From: Bacillus sp. MRMR6
Lineage (GTDB): Bacteria > Bacillota > Bacilli > Bacillales > Cytobacillaceae
NCBI RefSeq assembly: GCF_001940785.1
Contig: NZ_MSLS01000008.1
Coordinates: forward strand, 113,325-177,324
Length of the DNA: 64,000 nucleotides
Direction: 5' to 3'
Part shown: one piece after another, positions 44,873 to 54,210 of the stretch
Layout: each line of letters starts with the position of its first letter
Numbering within the stretch: position 1 is the stretch's first letter
Notes under the pieces: generated by a model
What the model saw: only the letters and a program-made list of their open reading frames with translations
Told to the model about the DNA's origin: nothing
Databases searched by the model: none
Translations under genes and position numbers: made by a program

Positions 44873-45433
44873 TTGATTAAAGTTCTAGCTATATCAGGCT
44901 ACAAACCTTTTGAACTAGGTGTTTTTAAAAATGCTCATCCCTCTGTTTTTATTATCAAGGCAGCGATGAAGAAATCATTAATTCCCATGATTGAAGATGG
45001 CTTAGAATGGGTCCTTATTAGTGGGCAAATCGGTGTAGAACTTTGGGCTGCAGAGGTTGTCTTTGAGTTGAAATCAGAGTTTCCAAATATAAAACTGGCA
45101 GTTATAACGCCTTTTTTAGAACAAGAGGCTAGATGGAACGATCACAATAAGGACTATTATCAATCTATCCTCACGCAGGCTGATTTTATAGATGCTGTTA
45201 CAAAAAAGCCCTACGAGAAGCCATGGCAATTTAGGTTGAAAAATCAATTCTTTATTGAAAAAAGTGATGCCTTACTACTTCTATACGACAACGAAAAAGA
45301 AGGTAGCCCTAAATACTTATACGAATTGGCAAAACAGTACCAGAATAAACAATCCTACACGATTGAACTCATCACTTTTGATGATTTGCAAACAATTGTT
45401 GAGGAAGAGCAGTTAAAAAGAACAGACTTTTAA
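44873..45433 (+). CDS. ypsA: YpsA family protein (DUF1273)
   Basis: A 186-residue Rossmann-like protein of the SLOG/DprA-related superfamily: [35 protein letters not shown] (nucleotide-binding glycine region) and [20 protein letters not shown]. In B. subtilis YpsA affects cell division and lies beside gpsB. TTG start at 44873 with AAGGAGC upstream. Cytosolic, no membrane segment. Confidence 0.88.
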   Translation: MIKVLAISGYKPFELGVFKNAHPSVFIIKAAMKKSLIPMIEDGLEWVLISGQIGVELWAAEVVFELKSEFPNIKLAVITPFLEQEARWNDHNKDYYQSILTQADFIDAVTKKPYEKPWQFRLKNQFFIEKSDALLLLYDNEKEGSPKYLYELAKQYQNKQSYTIELITFDDLQTIVEEEQLKRTDF

Positions 45434-45526
45434 TGACTAAATTTAGTAACAACTAGAAAATTGACAAAAGAACATATTTTTGAAAAAATAATACTAATGA
45501 ATGGCGAATGACTTGAGGTGAATTGA

Positions 45527-45829
45527 ATGCTTTCTGATAAAGTAAAGTTAGCGGCAAAGGATATATTAGAAAAAGAATTTAAAACAGGTGTTAGAGGCTA
45601 TAAACAAGAAGATGTAGATAAGTATTTGGATTTAATTATAAAAGATTATGAAACATTTCATCAGGAAATAGAGGAACTCCAACAAGAGAATTTGCGTTTA
45701 CGCAAACAACTTGAAGATACTTCAAGAAGACAGCCAGTAACTCAACCTGCTGGAACAACAAATTTTGATATTTTAAAGCGACTATCTAACCTCGAAAAAC
45801 ATGTTTTCGGGAATAAATTAGGCGATTAA
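45527..45829 (+). CDS. gpsB: cell division protein GpsB
   Basis: A 100-residue DivIVA-like protein: N-terminal membrane-binding coiled coil ([20 protein letters not shown], then [20 protein letters not shown]), a polar linker, and the short C-terminal trimerising helix ([16 protein letters not shown]). It moves between septum and side wall and binds PBP1 (PonA, encoded at 29.3-31.8 kb). TGAGGTGAATTG precedes the ATG. Confidence 0.93.
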   Translation: MLSDKVKLAAKDILEKEFKTGVRGYKQEDVDKYLDLIIKDYETFHQEIEELQQENLRLRKQLEDTSRRQPVTQPAGTTNFDILKRLSNLEKHVFGNKLGD

Positions 45830-45863
45830 TTGCTTTTGGAGAATAACCTCCTAAAAAATACCA

Positions 45864-45892
45864 TTGAATTACTGAACAAAAATACATATAAT
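45864..45892 (+). promoter_or_regulatory. promoter of rnpB
   Basis: TTGAAT (45864-45869), 17-base spacer, TATAAT (45887-45892); transcription would begin near 45899, just before the RNA's first helix. Confidence 0.7.
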
Positions 45893-45905
45893 AAAAAATG
45901 TATTC

Positions 45906-46320
45906 ATTAATAACGTTCGGGTAATCGCTGCAAGGAGCTTAGCAAATTGTAGAGGAAAGTCCATGCTCGCACGAGCTGAGATGCTCGTAGTGTTCGTGCC
46001 TAGCGAAATCATAAGCTAGGGCAGCTGGGTTAAGCCCAGTTGACGGCCGGGAAAATACCTAAGTCCCAAAAGGATATGGTATGAATACCTATAAAAGTGC
46101 CACAGTGACGGAGCCTTTTCAGAAATGAAAAGGGTGGAACGGGTAAACCCCACGAGCGAGAAACCCAAATAATGGTAGGGGCACTTTCTCTGAGGAATTA
46201 AACGAGGAGAAGGACAGATTCATCTGAATCTGTAGATAGATGATTACCACCTAAGTACGAGACGTAACACGTCGTTTGCAGTACTCTGGTACAGAACATG
46301 GCTTACAGAACGTTATTAAT
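45906..46320 (+). ncRNA. rnpB: RNase P RNA, Bacillus class B
   Basis: Contains the universal GAGGAAAGTCCATGCTCGCAC stretch near the 5' end (split here over 45950-45973), CATAAGCTAGGGCAG, AAAGTGCCACAGTGACG, GGTAAACCCC, GAGCGAGAAACCCAAAT and ACAGAACATGGCTTACAGAAC near the 3' end. The ends pair: ATTAATAACGTTC with GAACGTTATTAAT. This is the catalytic RNA that cleaves tRNA 5' leaders. Position between gpsB and ypsC is the same as in B. subtilis. Exact ends are judged by helix P1 and could be off by a few bases. Confidence 0.95.
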
Positions 46321-46337
46321 GTAAAAAAATGTACGTA

Positions 46338-46365
46338 CGGCTCTCCAAGTGAGGAGAGTCTTTTT
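46338..46365 (+). terminator. terminator after rnpB
   Basis: CTCTCC / GGAGAG hairpin with flanking pairs and a T run. Confidence 0.7.
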
Positions 46366-46469
46366 ATTTGCCATAATATATTTGCATTCCTTTATAGTTT
46401 TTGGTCATAATGATTGTTAGGAACTAGAACTACATACATAATTCTTGTTAAAAGTAAAAGGTGGAAACT

Positions 46470-47612
46470 ATGGGAAAATATCAATTGATCGCTACTGCTG
46501 CAATGGGGCTCGAATCCTTGGTTGCAAACGAGGTCCGTGCACTCGGTTATGAGTGTGAAGTAGAAAATGGTAAGGTTATTTATATGGGTGACGAAAATGC
46601 CATTGCACGAAGCAATTTATGGCTGCGGACGGCTGACAGAGTTAAGGTCAAGGTAGGGGAATTCAAAGCCTATACCTTTGATGAGTTATTTGAGAAAACA
46701 AAGGCATTGCCTTGGGAGAAATATCTTCCTGAAGATGCCGAATTCCCTGTGACGGGGAAATCGGTCAAATCAAAACTATTTAGTGTCTCAGATTGTCAAG
46801 CGATTGTGAAGAAAGCGGTTGTTGAACGCATGAAAAGCACCTATAAGCGGAATAGCTGGTTTGATGAGAATGGTGCATTATTCAAAATTGAGGTAGCGCT
46901 ATTAAAAGATGTGGCTACGATCACGATTGATGCAAGCGGGCAAGGACTTCACAAGCGTGGTTATCGCGTCGACCAAGGTGAAGCACCGCTAAAGGAAACA
47001 CTTGCAGCTGCTTTAGTGTCGTTGACAAATTGGAAGGATGAAAAACCGTTTATTGACCCTTTCTGCGGCTCTGGTACGATTGCGATTGAGGCTGCTTTAA
47101 TAGGTCAAAACATTGCACCAGGCTTTAATCGTGAATTTGTATCAGAAGGTTGGGGCTGGATTCCGTCAAAAGTATGGGAGGATGCTCGAACAGAAGCAGA
47201 AGACTTGGCAAAATATGACCAGCCCCTCGAAATAACAGGCTCTGATATTGATCATCGTATGGTTAAAATCGCTCAAGAAAATGCCTTTGAGGCTGGTCTA
47301 GGGGACTTGGTTCAGTTTAAGCAGATGCAAGTAAGGGACATCTCAACAAGTAAAGAGTATGGTGTGATTGTTGGCAATCCACCTTATGGCGAGAGATTAG
47401 GCGAGAAAAAAGCGGTCGAGCAGATGTACAAAGAGATGGGGCAGGCATTTAGCAAGCTTGATACCTGGTCTGTATATATCATGACCTCTAATGAGGAGTT
47501 TGAACAATTATATGGAAGGCCGGCCACGAAAAAAAGAAAGCTTTTCAATGGGTTTATTCGAACCGATCTTTACCAATACTGGGGGAAAAGGCCTCCCCGT
47601 CAAGTTGACTAA
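46470..47612 (+). CDS. ypsC: THUMP-domain rRNA methyltransferase (YpsC, RlmL/RlmK-like)
   Basis: A 380-residue SAM-dependent methyltransferase: N-terminal THUMP RNA-binding domain (residues ~40-155), then the methylase fold with DPFCGSGTIAIEAAL (SAM loop), TGSDIDHRMV and the catalytic VGNPPYGERLG, an NPPY motif typical of N2-guanine methylation. By family it should modify 23S rRNA. ATG 46470 is 6 bases past AAAGGTGG; a GTG at 46461 is in frame within that site. Confidence 0.9.
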   Translation: MGKYQLIATAAMGLESLVANEVRALGYECEVENGKVIYMGDENAIARSNLWLRTADRVKVKVGEFKAYTFDELFEKTKALPWEKYLPEDAEFPVTGKSVKSKLFSVSDCQAIVKKAVVERMKSTYKRNSWFDENGALFKIEVALLKDVATITIDASGQGLHKRGYRVDQGEAPLKETLAAALVSLTNWKDEKPFIDPFCGSGTIAIEAALIGQNIAPGFNREFVSEGWGWIPSKVWEDARTEAEDLAKYDQPLEITGSDIDHRMVKIAQENAFEAGLGDLVQFKQMQVRDISTSKEYGVIVGNPPYGERLGEKKAVEQMYKEMGQAFSKLDTWSVYIMTSNEEFEQLYGRPATKKRKLFNGFIRTDLYQYWGKRPPRQVD

Positions 47613-47722
47613 TAGCAATTAGCAAGCTTACTAGTAGGCTCTTTTTACTTATCGATGTATAAAAGGTATGAATATTGAATAAAATAAAATAATAATCTTA
47701 AAAAAGAGCTGCTCTATTTGCT

Positions 47723-47750
47723 TGACAATGAGTACTTTTGCGATAGAATT
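47723..47750 (+). promoter_or_regulatory. sigma-A promoter of ypvA
   Basis: TTGACA (47723-47728), a 16-base spacer and TAGAAT (47745-47750). Confidence 0.6.
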
Positions 47751-47771
47751 AAAGGATTGAACTGAAAAGGT

Positions 47772-47802
47772 AGCGTCTATCTATGACGCTATTCTTTTTT
47801 TG
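47772..47802 (+). terminator. terminator in the ypvA leader
   Basis: TAGCGTC / GACGCTA with a 7-base loop, followed by TTCTTTTTTT. It lies between the ypvA promoter and the ypvA ribosome site (GGAGGTAG at 47803), so it would act on ypvA itself. Confidence 0.7.
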
Positions 47803-47812
47803 GAGGTAGCTT

Positions 47813-49738
47813 ATGCAAAATCGCATGCCATTTACTGTTTCAAAAACGGAAAGCTTTTATGACAAATTGAGCGAGTGGATTGGTGATTTGTTTTACGATA
47901 TCTTACCAGAGGCCGGATTTGAATTAAGAGATGAACAAATTTTTATGGCTTTTCAACTTGAAAAGGCTTTTAAGGAAAAGAAAATTATGTTTGCAGAAGC
48001 TGGTGTTGGGACGGGGAAGACAATTGTTTATTTACTTTATGCAATTATGTATGCTCGTTATACCAACAGACCTGCCATCATCGCTTGTGCAGATGAGACA
48101 TTAATTGAACAACTGGTGAAAAAAGAAGGCGATATTAGCAAACTCGAAAAAGTTCTCGGGTTAAATATTGATGTCCGCCTTGCTAAGTCAAGAGATCAGT
48201 ATTTATGCTTGAAAAAACTCGATCATGTAAGACATGATGATTTCAGTGACGACATTGAAGGGATCTATGAGCAATTACCTGATTTCGTCCACAGTGATGC
48301 TTCAATGCAAAAGTTTGAACGGTATGGAGATAGAAGGGATTATCCATCATTACCAGATACTGCGTGGGACAAGGTAAATTGGGATGCTATTCAGGACTGT
48401 TTTTCTTGTGAGAAGCGGCACCGTTGTGGACTTACGCTTCATCGAGAATATTACCGACAATCAGAAGATTTAATTATTTGTTCGCATGACTTCTATATGG
48501 AACATATTTGGACAAAGGAATCGAGGAAACGAGAAGGACAACTTCCACTCTTGCCTGAATATTCTTCGGTTGTTTTTGATGAAGGTCATCTTCTTGAGTA
48601 TGCTGCCCAAAAAGCATTGAGCTATCGATTTACAGACACAACACTTGAGAATCTGTTAACTAGATTAATGGAAAATGAAGTGCGTGAAAAAACATTATAT
48701 ACGATTGAAGAAGCACTACTTGATAACGACCGCTTTTTTAGTACGATAAAACAATTCTCCAAGCCTTCACAAGGTTCAGAAAAACAAATGATTGTACTGG
48801 ACCCTCAAGTAAAAAAGTTTGGTACTATCCTGTTAAATCGTTTACAAACGCTTGAGGAGGAACTTGTCTTCGAGAGTGAATTGTACGTAATTAACGAATA
48901 TGAGTTGAAGATTGTTGAGGAATATCTTGAACAAATTACCTATTCCCTTACTTTATTTCTAAAGGAAATGAACGGAATATCCTGGTTTGAAGAAATTGGC
49001 TATGAACGTACTTTAGCTATTATGCCAAAAATGGTAGAAGTGGTTATGAGGGAAGATGTTTTCTCTCAGAAAAAACCGATTATATTTTCTTCGGCGACCT
49101 TATCAAACCAAAAGCGATTTGATTATATTGCCAATAGCCTTGGTGTGAAAGAATACTTATCTTTTTCTGTAGAATCCCCTTTTGATTATGATGAAAAAAT
49201 GGTGATACATCTGCCAAAATTTCGTAAAGATTCTATTGATGAAAAGCTAAATTATCTAATCCGGAATTTGTCACAAACGGAAGGAAGAGCTCTAATTTTG
49301 CTCAATAATCAGAATGAATTGCTTCAAATTAAGAAAAGAATGGGTGACTTATTTTCATATCCGATTTATTTCGAAGGCGACGAGGAGATCAGCACGCTCG
49401 TGTCTAAGTTTCAAAATGATGAACAGTCAATTCTGTGTACCATCCACCTGTGGGAAGGTTTAGATATTCCAGGAAGGTCTTTAGAGAATGTATTTATTTT
49501 CTCATTGCCATATCCTCCAAATGACCCAGTATTTATTGCGAAAAAAGAAGGGGTAGAGGACCCATTCAAGGATGTTGAACTTCCGTATATGCTGCTTAGG
49601 CTGCAGCAGGGTGTTGGCCGCTTAATCCGCAGTCAGGAAGACAGCGGAGTGGTTCATATCATGGCAAACGAAGATACGAGCGAAGAAGTGTTAGAAAAGA
49701 TAAAAGACGTTTTACCGACGGAAGTTAACGAAAAATAA
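47813..49738 (+). CDS. ypvA: DinG/XPD-family Fe-S helicase YpvA
   Basis: A 641-residue superfamily 2 helicase without the exonuclease domain. AEAGVGTGKTIVYLL (Walker A, ~residue 61), VFDEGHLLEYAA (DEGH, ~254), FSSATLSNQ, TIHLWEGLDIPG and QQGVGRLIRSQEDSG. Between motifs I and II lie Cys in YLCLKKL and DCFSCEKRHRCGL, the four-Cys pattern of XPD-type [4Fe-4S] helicases. Likely 5'-3' DNA unwinding; physiological role unknown. GGAGGTAG is 3 bases after the leader terminator and close to the ATG. Confidence 0.88.
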   Translation: MQNRMPFTVSKTESFYDKLSEWIGDLFYDILPEAGFELRDEQIFMAFQLEKAFKEKKIMFAEAGVGTGKTIVYLLYAIMYARYTNRPAIIACADETLIEQLVKKEGDISKLEKVLGLNIDVRLAKSRDQYLCLKKLDHVRHDDFSDDIEGIYEQLPDFVHSDASMQKFERYGDRRDYPSLPDTAWDKVNWDAIQDCFSCEKRHRCGLTLHREYYRQSEDLIICSHDFYMEHIWTKESRKREGQLPLLPEYSSVVFDEGHLLEYAAQKALSYRFTDTTLENLLTRLMENEVREKTLYTIEEALLDNDRFFSTIKQFSKPSQGSEKQMIVLDPQVKKFGTILLNRLQTLEEELVFESELYVINEYELKIVEEYLEQITYSLTLFLKEMNGISWFEEIGYERTLAIMPKMVEVVMREDVFSQKKPIIFSSATLSNQKRFDYIANSLGVKEYLSFSVESPFDYDEKMVIHLPKFRKDSIDEKLNYLIRNLSQTEGRALILLNNQNELLQIKKRMGDLFSYPIYFEGDEEISTLVSKFQNDEQSILCTIHLWEGLDIPGRSLENVFIFSLPYPPNDPVFIAKKEGVEDPFKDVELPYMLLRLQQGVGRLIRSQEDSGVVHIMANEDTSEEVLEKIKDVLPTEVNEK

Positions 49739-49742
49739 TAAA

Positions 49743-49778
49743 AAAGAGGCCGAGCAGTGATAGGTGCTTTGGCCTCTT
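49743..49778. terminator. hairpin between ypvA and the small zinc protein gene
   Basis: AAGAGGCC-AGCA / TGCT-GGCCTCTT; flanking A run, weak T run, between converging genes. Confidence 0.55.
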
Positions 49779-49805
49779 CGTCGTTTATCTGAAAAACAGC
49801 AAAGC

Positions 49806-49946
49806 TTAGTTTTGCGGTTTTTCTCTATTTTCGCAGCAGTCATAGCAATATAGTTTTTTATCATCTGTTTGTATACCATTAAAAAAACCATCTAAACAAA
49901 AGATTTCTTTGGAACAGGAAGTACAGTTGCCAATGAATTCCTTCAA
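49806..49946 (-). CDS. 46-residue zinc-ribbon-like protein
   Basis: MKEFIGNCTSCSKEIFCLDG then FFNGIQTDDKKLYCYDCC: two C-x2-C pairs (CTSC and CYDC) about 25 residues apart, a zinc-ribbon pattern. TTG start at 49946 with AGGAG 8 bases upstream. Family not named with confidence; function unknown. It converges with ypvA and diverges from ypwA. Confidence 0.65.
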   Translation of the reverse strand: MKEFIGNCTSCSKEIFCLDGFFNGIQTDDKKLYCYDCCENREKPQN

Positions 49947-50048
49947 ATCTTCCACTCCTTTCTGAAACGATAAACAAATCATGAGTAATATATCCATTAT
50001 TCAGAAGAATATGATAAGATTTAGGGGTTAGAAAAAGGAGGTATACAG

Positions 50049-51554
50049 ATGGTGGGTTTAAAAATAGAAAAAGAGTTTTTGGACTATGTAAAAAAGATGT
50101 CTGCCTATAACGAGGCCCTTGGACTAATTTTTTGGGACTTGAGAACTGGAGCACCAAAGAAAGGTGTTGATCAAAGGTCCGAAGTCATCGGAATGCTATC
50201 TTCGGAAGTTTTTAGAATGTCAACTTCAGAGGAAATGGCCGCATATATAGCTAAATTATCGAAGGAAGAACTTTCAGAGACAACAAATAAAATTCTTGAA
50301 GAATGTAAAAAGGAGTACGAGCGAAATAAAAAAATTCCTGCAGATGAATATAAGGAATACGTAATTCTGCAATCAAAGGCGGAATCCATATGGGAAGAAG
50401 CCAAAGCCAATTCAGATTTTGAGTTGTTCAGACCTTATTTAGAGAAGCTTGTTGAGGTGACAAAACGCTTCGTTGATTATTGGGGTTATAAAGCTAACAA
50501 CAAGTACGATGTTCTGTTAGACCTATACGAGCCAGGTATTACCGTCGAGGTACTTGATCAAGTATTTGGAGACTTAAGGGAAAGAATAGTCCCGTTGGTA
50601 AAACAAATATCGGAGTCACCGAATAAGCCGGAAACAAATTTTTTATTTGAAACCTTTAAAAAGGATAACCAGCGAGCCTTTAGTATAGATATTCTTGCCC
50701 AGATGGGCTATGATTTTGACTCAGGACGTCTAGACGAAACTGTACACCCCTTCGCAATTGGATTGAACCCAGGGGATGTTCGTGTTACGACCAAGTATGA
50801 TGTGCATGACTTCCGCACAGCCGTATTTGGTACCATTCATGAAGGCGGTCATGCCTTATATGAACAAAACATTTCGAAGGAGTTGGTTGGTACACCACTC
50901 TGTTCCGGAACTTCTATGGGCATTCATGAGTCCCAATCGTTATTCTATGAGAATTTTGTAGGGAGAAGCTTGTCATTTTGGAAAAATAATTATGAGTTAT
51001 TGAAAGAGTATGCTAACGGTCAGTTTGATCAAGTGGGTATTGAAGACTTTTACCATGCTATCAATGAGTCCAAGCCATCGTTTATTAGAATTGAGGCAGA
51101 TGAATTAACCTACCCATTACATATCATTATTCGCTATGAGATAGAGAAGGGGCTTTTTAATAACACCATTGAAGTAAAAGATCTGCCAAAGGTATGGAAT
51201 GACTTATATGAAGAATATTTAGGCATTAGGCCTGAGAATGATGCACAGGGAGTCCTTCAGGATGTTCACTGGGCAGGGGGGAGTTTTGGTTACTTCCCAT
51301 CGTATGCCTTAGGTTACATGTATGCTGCCCAGCTTAAAAATTCCATGTTAAAGGCATTGCCAAACTTTGAACAATTGTTAGAGGAAGGCAGTCTGCTTCC
51401 AATAAAGGAATGGCTATCTGAAAATATTCATCAATATGGAAAGCTGAAAAAACCACTAGAGCTTCTTCAGGATGTTACAGGTGAAGGGTTGAACGCACAA
51501 TATTTAGTTGATTATTTATATGACAAATATTCAAAAGTTTATAACTTAAATTAA
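50049..51554 (+). CDS. ypwA: M32 family metallocarboxypeptidase YpwA
   Basis: A 501-residue, mostly helical zinc carboxypeptidase. HEGGHALYEQ gives the HExxH-type zinc site at residues 264-268; VRVTTKYDVHDFRTAVFGTI before it and GTSMGIHESQSLFYENFVGR after it (third ligand region) are family signatures; HWAGGSFGYFPSYALGYMYA closes the cleft. It trims C-terminal residues from peptides in the cytosol. AAGGAGGT stands 4 bases ahead of the ATG region. Length equals the B. subtilis enzyme (501). Confidence 0.93.
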   Translation: MVGLKIEKEFLDYVKKMSAYNEALGLIFWDLRTGAPKKGVDQRSEVIGMLSSEVFRMSTSEEMAAYIAKLSKEELSETTNKILEECKKEYERNKKIPADEYKEYVILQSKAESIWEEAKANSDFELFRPYLEKLVEVTKRFVDYWGYKANNKYDVLLDLYEPGITVEVLDQVFGDLRERIVPLVKQISESPNKPETNFLFETFKKDNQRAFSIDILAQMGYDFDSGRLDETVHPFAIGLNPGDVRVTTKYDVHDFRTAVFGTIHEGGHALYEQNISKELVGTPLCSGTSMGIHESQSLFYENFVGRSLSFWKNNYELLKEYANGQFDQVGIEDFYHAINESKPSFIRIEADELTYPLHIIIRYEIEKGLFNNTIEVKDLPKVWNDLYEEYLGIRPENDAQGVLQDVHWAGGSFGYFPSYALGYMYAAQLKNSMLKALPNFEQLLEEGSLLPIKEWLSENIHQYGKLKKPLELLQDVTGEGLNAQYLVDYLYDKYSKVYNLN

Positions 51555-51565
51555 TTTTACTAGTC

Positions 51566-51595
51566 AAGAAGGGGGAGAATTCCCCTTCTTATTTT
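51566..51595 (+). terminator. terminator after ypwA
   Basis: AAGAAGGGG / CCCCTTCTT around GAGAATT, then ATTTT. Confidence 0.75.
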
Positions 51596-51620
51596 GATTA
51601 ACGGTACAAGGTGGGTGGGT

Positions 51621-52535
51621 ATGGAGAGATTTATTCCGATTTTCTTAATTGCTGTTAGTGCCAGTTTGTGGGGCATGATAGCCATTTTTGTCAGAACACT
51701 ATCAGACGCTGGGTTTACGTCGATGGAAATTGTTACTTTGCGAGTGGTTACCGCGGTAATCATACTTGGTATAATCGGGATCTTTAGGTATCCGAAGCAA
51801 ATGACAATCAAAGTTTCAGATGTAAAGCTTTTTATTGGCACTGGTATATTGAGTATTGTGTTTTTTAACTGGTGTTACTTCACATCGATTAACCAGTTGA
51901 ATCTTTCATTTGCGGTGATCTTGTTGTATACATCACCAGCATTTGTGGTTATTCTATCAAGCATCTTTTTAAAAGAAAGAATGAATCAAAAGAAGCTCCT
52001 TTCGGTTTTAGGAACCATTATAGGTTGTATACTCATTGCAGGGGTTAGTTTAAATGATACAGGGACGATGAACCTGGCTGGGCTTGTTACAGGGCTTGGT
52101 GCCGGGCTGGGGTACGCTCTTTATAGTATATTTGGAAAGTTTGCCCTAAATAAGTATACCCCCTTTACTGTTACTCTATATACCTTCCTTATTGCGGCAA
52201 TCACTTTACTTCCTATAACCGGCCTATGGGAAAAAGCTAGACTGCTAGTAAATGGAGAAGTTCTTTTATATAGTGTTGGGTTAGGGTTATTACCGACCGT
52301 TATTGCCTACATTTTTTATACAAAAGGGCTTGAAAAGGTAGAAAGCAGTAAAGCTGCCATTGTTGCTACTGTCGAGCCTGTTGTTGCGACTATATTAAGT
52401 GTTTTCCTCTATCGGGAAAGCTTTGGACTACTGCAATTCACCGGGACCGCTGTTATTTTACTTTCGGTTATCTTTATTAATTTGCCGAAAGATTATGGAA
52501 GTAAAAAACATAAAGAAAAGGCGTCAATCACGTAG
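51621..52535 (+). CDS. EamA-family (DMT) transporter
   Basis: A 304-residue protein with ten predicted membrane helices in two EamA repeats (residues ~5-140 and ~150-290). Typical features: ASLWGMIAIFVRTLSDAGFTS, VTLRVV, SFAVILLYTSPAFVVILSSIFL with KERMNQKK, and in the second half GYALYSIFGKFAL and EPVVATILSVFLYRESF. Such proteins export metabolites or amino acids; substrate not determinable. ATG 51621 follows AAGGTGGGTGGG. The terminator overlaps its stop. Confidence 0.88.
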   Translation: MERFIPIFLIAVSASLWGMIAIFVRTLSDAGFTSMEIVTLRVVTAVIILGIIGIFRYPKQMTIKVSDVKLFIGTGILSIVFFNWCYFTSINQLNLSFAVILLYTSPAFVVILSSIFLKERMNQKKLLSVLGTIIGCILIAGVSLNDTGTMNLAGLVTGLGAGLGYALYSIFGKFALNKYTPFTVTLYTFLIAAITLLPITGLWEKARLLVNGEVLLYSVGLGLLPTVIAYIFYTKGLEKVESSKAAIVATVEPVVATILSVFLYRESFGLLQFTGTAVILLSVIFINLPKDYGSKKHKEKASIT

Positions 52536-52550
52536 ATAGACGCCTTTTTC
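52516..52550. terminator. terminator between the EamA gene and the oxidase operon
   Basis: AAAAGGCGTC / GACGCCTTTTT around the stop codon of the EamA gene; serves both converging messages. Confidence 0.75.
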
Positions 52551-52557
52551 TATGATT

Positions 52558-54210
52558 CTACCATGTTTTAAATCCAGGTGACCCTAGAGGTGCATTTTGA
52601 ATCATATCAATAAATGGTATCGTGTAAGCAAACAGAATGAGAACAGCGGTAATGCCTAACCATAATTTCCAGTTTTCAAATACCATGGGTGCTTGTTCTG
52701 CTGTTTCTGCTTCACCAACTGGGAACTCTTCTTCTCCTTTAGGAGCAAAGAAGGCAAGGTTAACGAAAATAATAAGAACTAGGATGATACCTAGGAACAG
52801 AATTGAACCTCCGACCGCTTGCGCAATTTGATAGGGAATCCACTCTGCGGCCTGGGCAGCGTCACCGTAGGTTGAGAATGCTGAACGTCTTGGACCGCCA
52901 AGAAGTCCCTGGAAGTGCATCGCACCTGACATAAAACTCATACCTATTACCCAAACCCAGCCTTGAATAATCGCCAATTTGTTCATGGCTTTAGTTAATT
53001 TACGTCCAGTTAAATGTGGAATAAGCCAGTATGAAATTCCAAAGAATGTTAAAACTACAGCTGTTGCAACAGTTAAATGGAAGTGTCCAGTTACCCAGAT
53101 CGTATTATGAACCACTTGGTTCATTTGGTTAGAGGCATTGATTATACCGCCTGCTCCACCAGGTATAAAGCTGGCCATACCGATGAATGGAACCGTAAAA
53201 CGGGCATCATTCCAAGGAAGTACCTTAAACCATCCAAACAGTCCAGTTGCACCCTTAGAGCGCCCATATCTTTCAAAGGTTGCAAACAACGAAAAGGCGG
53301 TCATTAACGACGGAATGATGACCATAAATGTAAGTACAACTTGTAAGAACTTCCACGCAGGGTCAATTCCAGGCTCAGTTAACTGGTGATGGAAACCCAC
53401 GGGAATAGAGAATAGTAAAAATAAGATAAAAGACAAGCGAGCTAGGGAATCTGAGAATATTTTTCCGCCAATAATTTTCGGTACAATGGCATACCAGCAC
53501 ATATACGCAGGCAATAACCAGAAGTATACTAGCGGGTGGCCGAAATACCAGAATAAGGTACGGCTGATTAACACATCAACTGTATCTACTAGACCAAGAG
53601 ACCATGGCAGCAGCTGGAATAATACAGTAGCTGCTACACCAAGTGTTGCTACAATCCATAGGACTGTATTAATTATCGCCATAAAGGTTAAAAGCGGACT
53701 TGGTTTTCCAGGATTGTTCTTGCGCCATTTAGCATATGTCATGATTTGAGCAGCGCCATCAAGCCAGCTGCCTACAACTACAAACGTCATACCTAAGTAA
53801 AAGATCCAGTGTGCTTTTAATGGAGCATAGAAAGTATATAAGACAGATGCTTCTTTAAGTAATACCATAGTAGCTGCCATTACAGTACCGACCGTCATAA
53901 CCCAGAAGCCAATCCAGGCAGTCATACGAGCACCATTAGAATGCGTGCCTGCTGTTCGGCTGACAGCGGCATATTGGAATCCCATGATAAAAAATGTTGT
54001 TAATACAAGTCCTAGCAAGACGCCGTGTACAGTTAATATTTGGTAATAATCGATTCCCCATGGAAGCTCATATTTACCTGACCGTACCAAGGTCTGCAAT
54101 AGCCCCATCAGGCCACCAAGTGCTAAAGCTGTAAAGGCCACAAAAAAGTGGGCCATCGCTAGTTTGCCATCACGCGGGTCAACCTTTAATTTTGTAGTCT
54201 GGCTAACCAT
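52558..54210 (-). CDS. ba3-type cytochrome c oxidase subunit I
   Basis: A 550-residue, ~13-helix haem-copper oxidase subunit of the B (ba3) family. Haem and CuB ligands are visible: ILTVHGVLLGLVL (haem His), YFGHPLVYFWLLPAYMCWY (CuB His and nearby Tyr), FHHQLTEPG (His-His pair) and VTGHFHLTVATA (haem His pair). The A-family K- and D-channel motifs are not of the aa3 type. It reduces oxygen to water at the membrane. Co-transcribed after subunit II, one base overlap. Similar operons are called cba in some bacilli. Confidence 0.92.
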   Translation of the reverse strand: MVSQTTKLKVDPRDGKLAMAHFFVAFTALALGGLMGLLQTLVRSGKYELPWGIDYYQILTVHGVLLGLVLTTFFIMGFQYAAVSRTAGTHSNGARMTAWIGFWVMTVGTVMAATMVLLKEASVLYTFYAPLKAHWIFYLGMTFVVVGSWLDGAAQIMTYAKWRKNNPGKPSPLLTFMAIINTVLWIVATLGVAATVLFQLLPWSLGLVDTVDVLISRTLFWYFGHPLVYFWLLPAYMCWYAIVPKIIGGKIFSDSLARLSFILFLLFSIPVGFHHQLTEPGIDPAWKFLQVVLTFMVIIPSLMTAFSLFATFERYGRSKGATGLFGWFKVLPWNDARFTVPFIGMASFIPGGAGGIINASNQMNQVVHNTIWVTGHFHLTVATAVVLTFFGISYWLIPHLTGRKLTKAMNKLAIIQGWVWVIGMSFMSGAMHFQGLLGGPRRSAFSTYGDAAQAAEWIPYQIAQAVGGSILFLGIILVLIIFVNLAFFAPKGEEEFPVGEAETAEQAPMVFENWKLWLGITAVLILFAYTIPFIDMIQNAPLGSPGFKTW

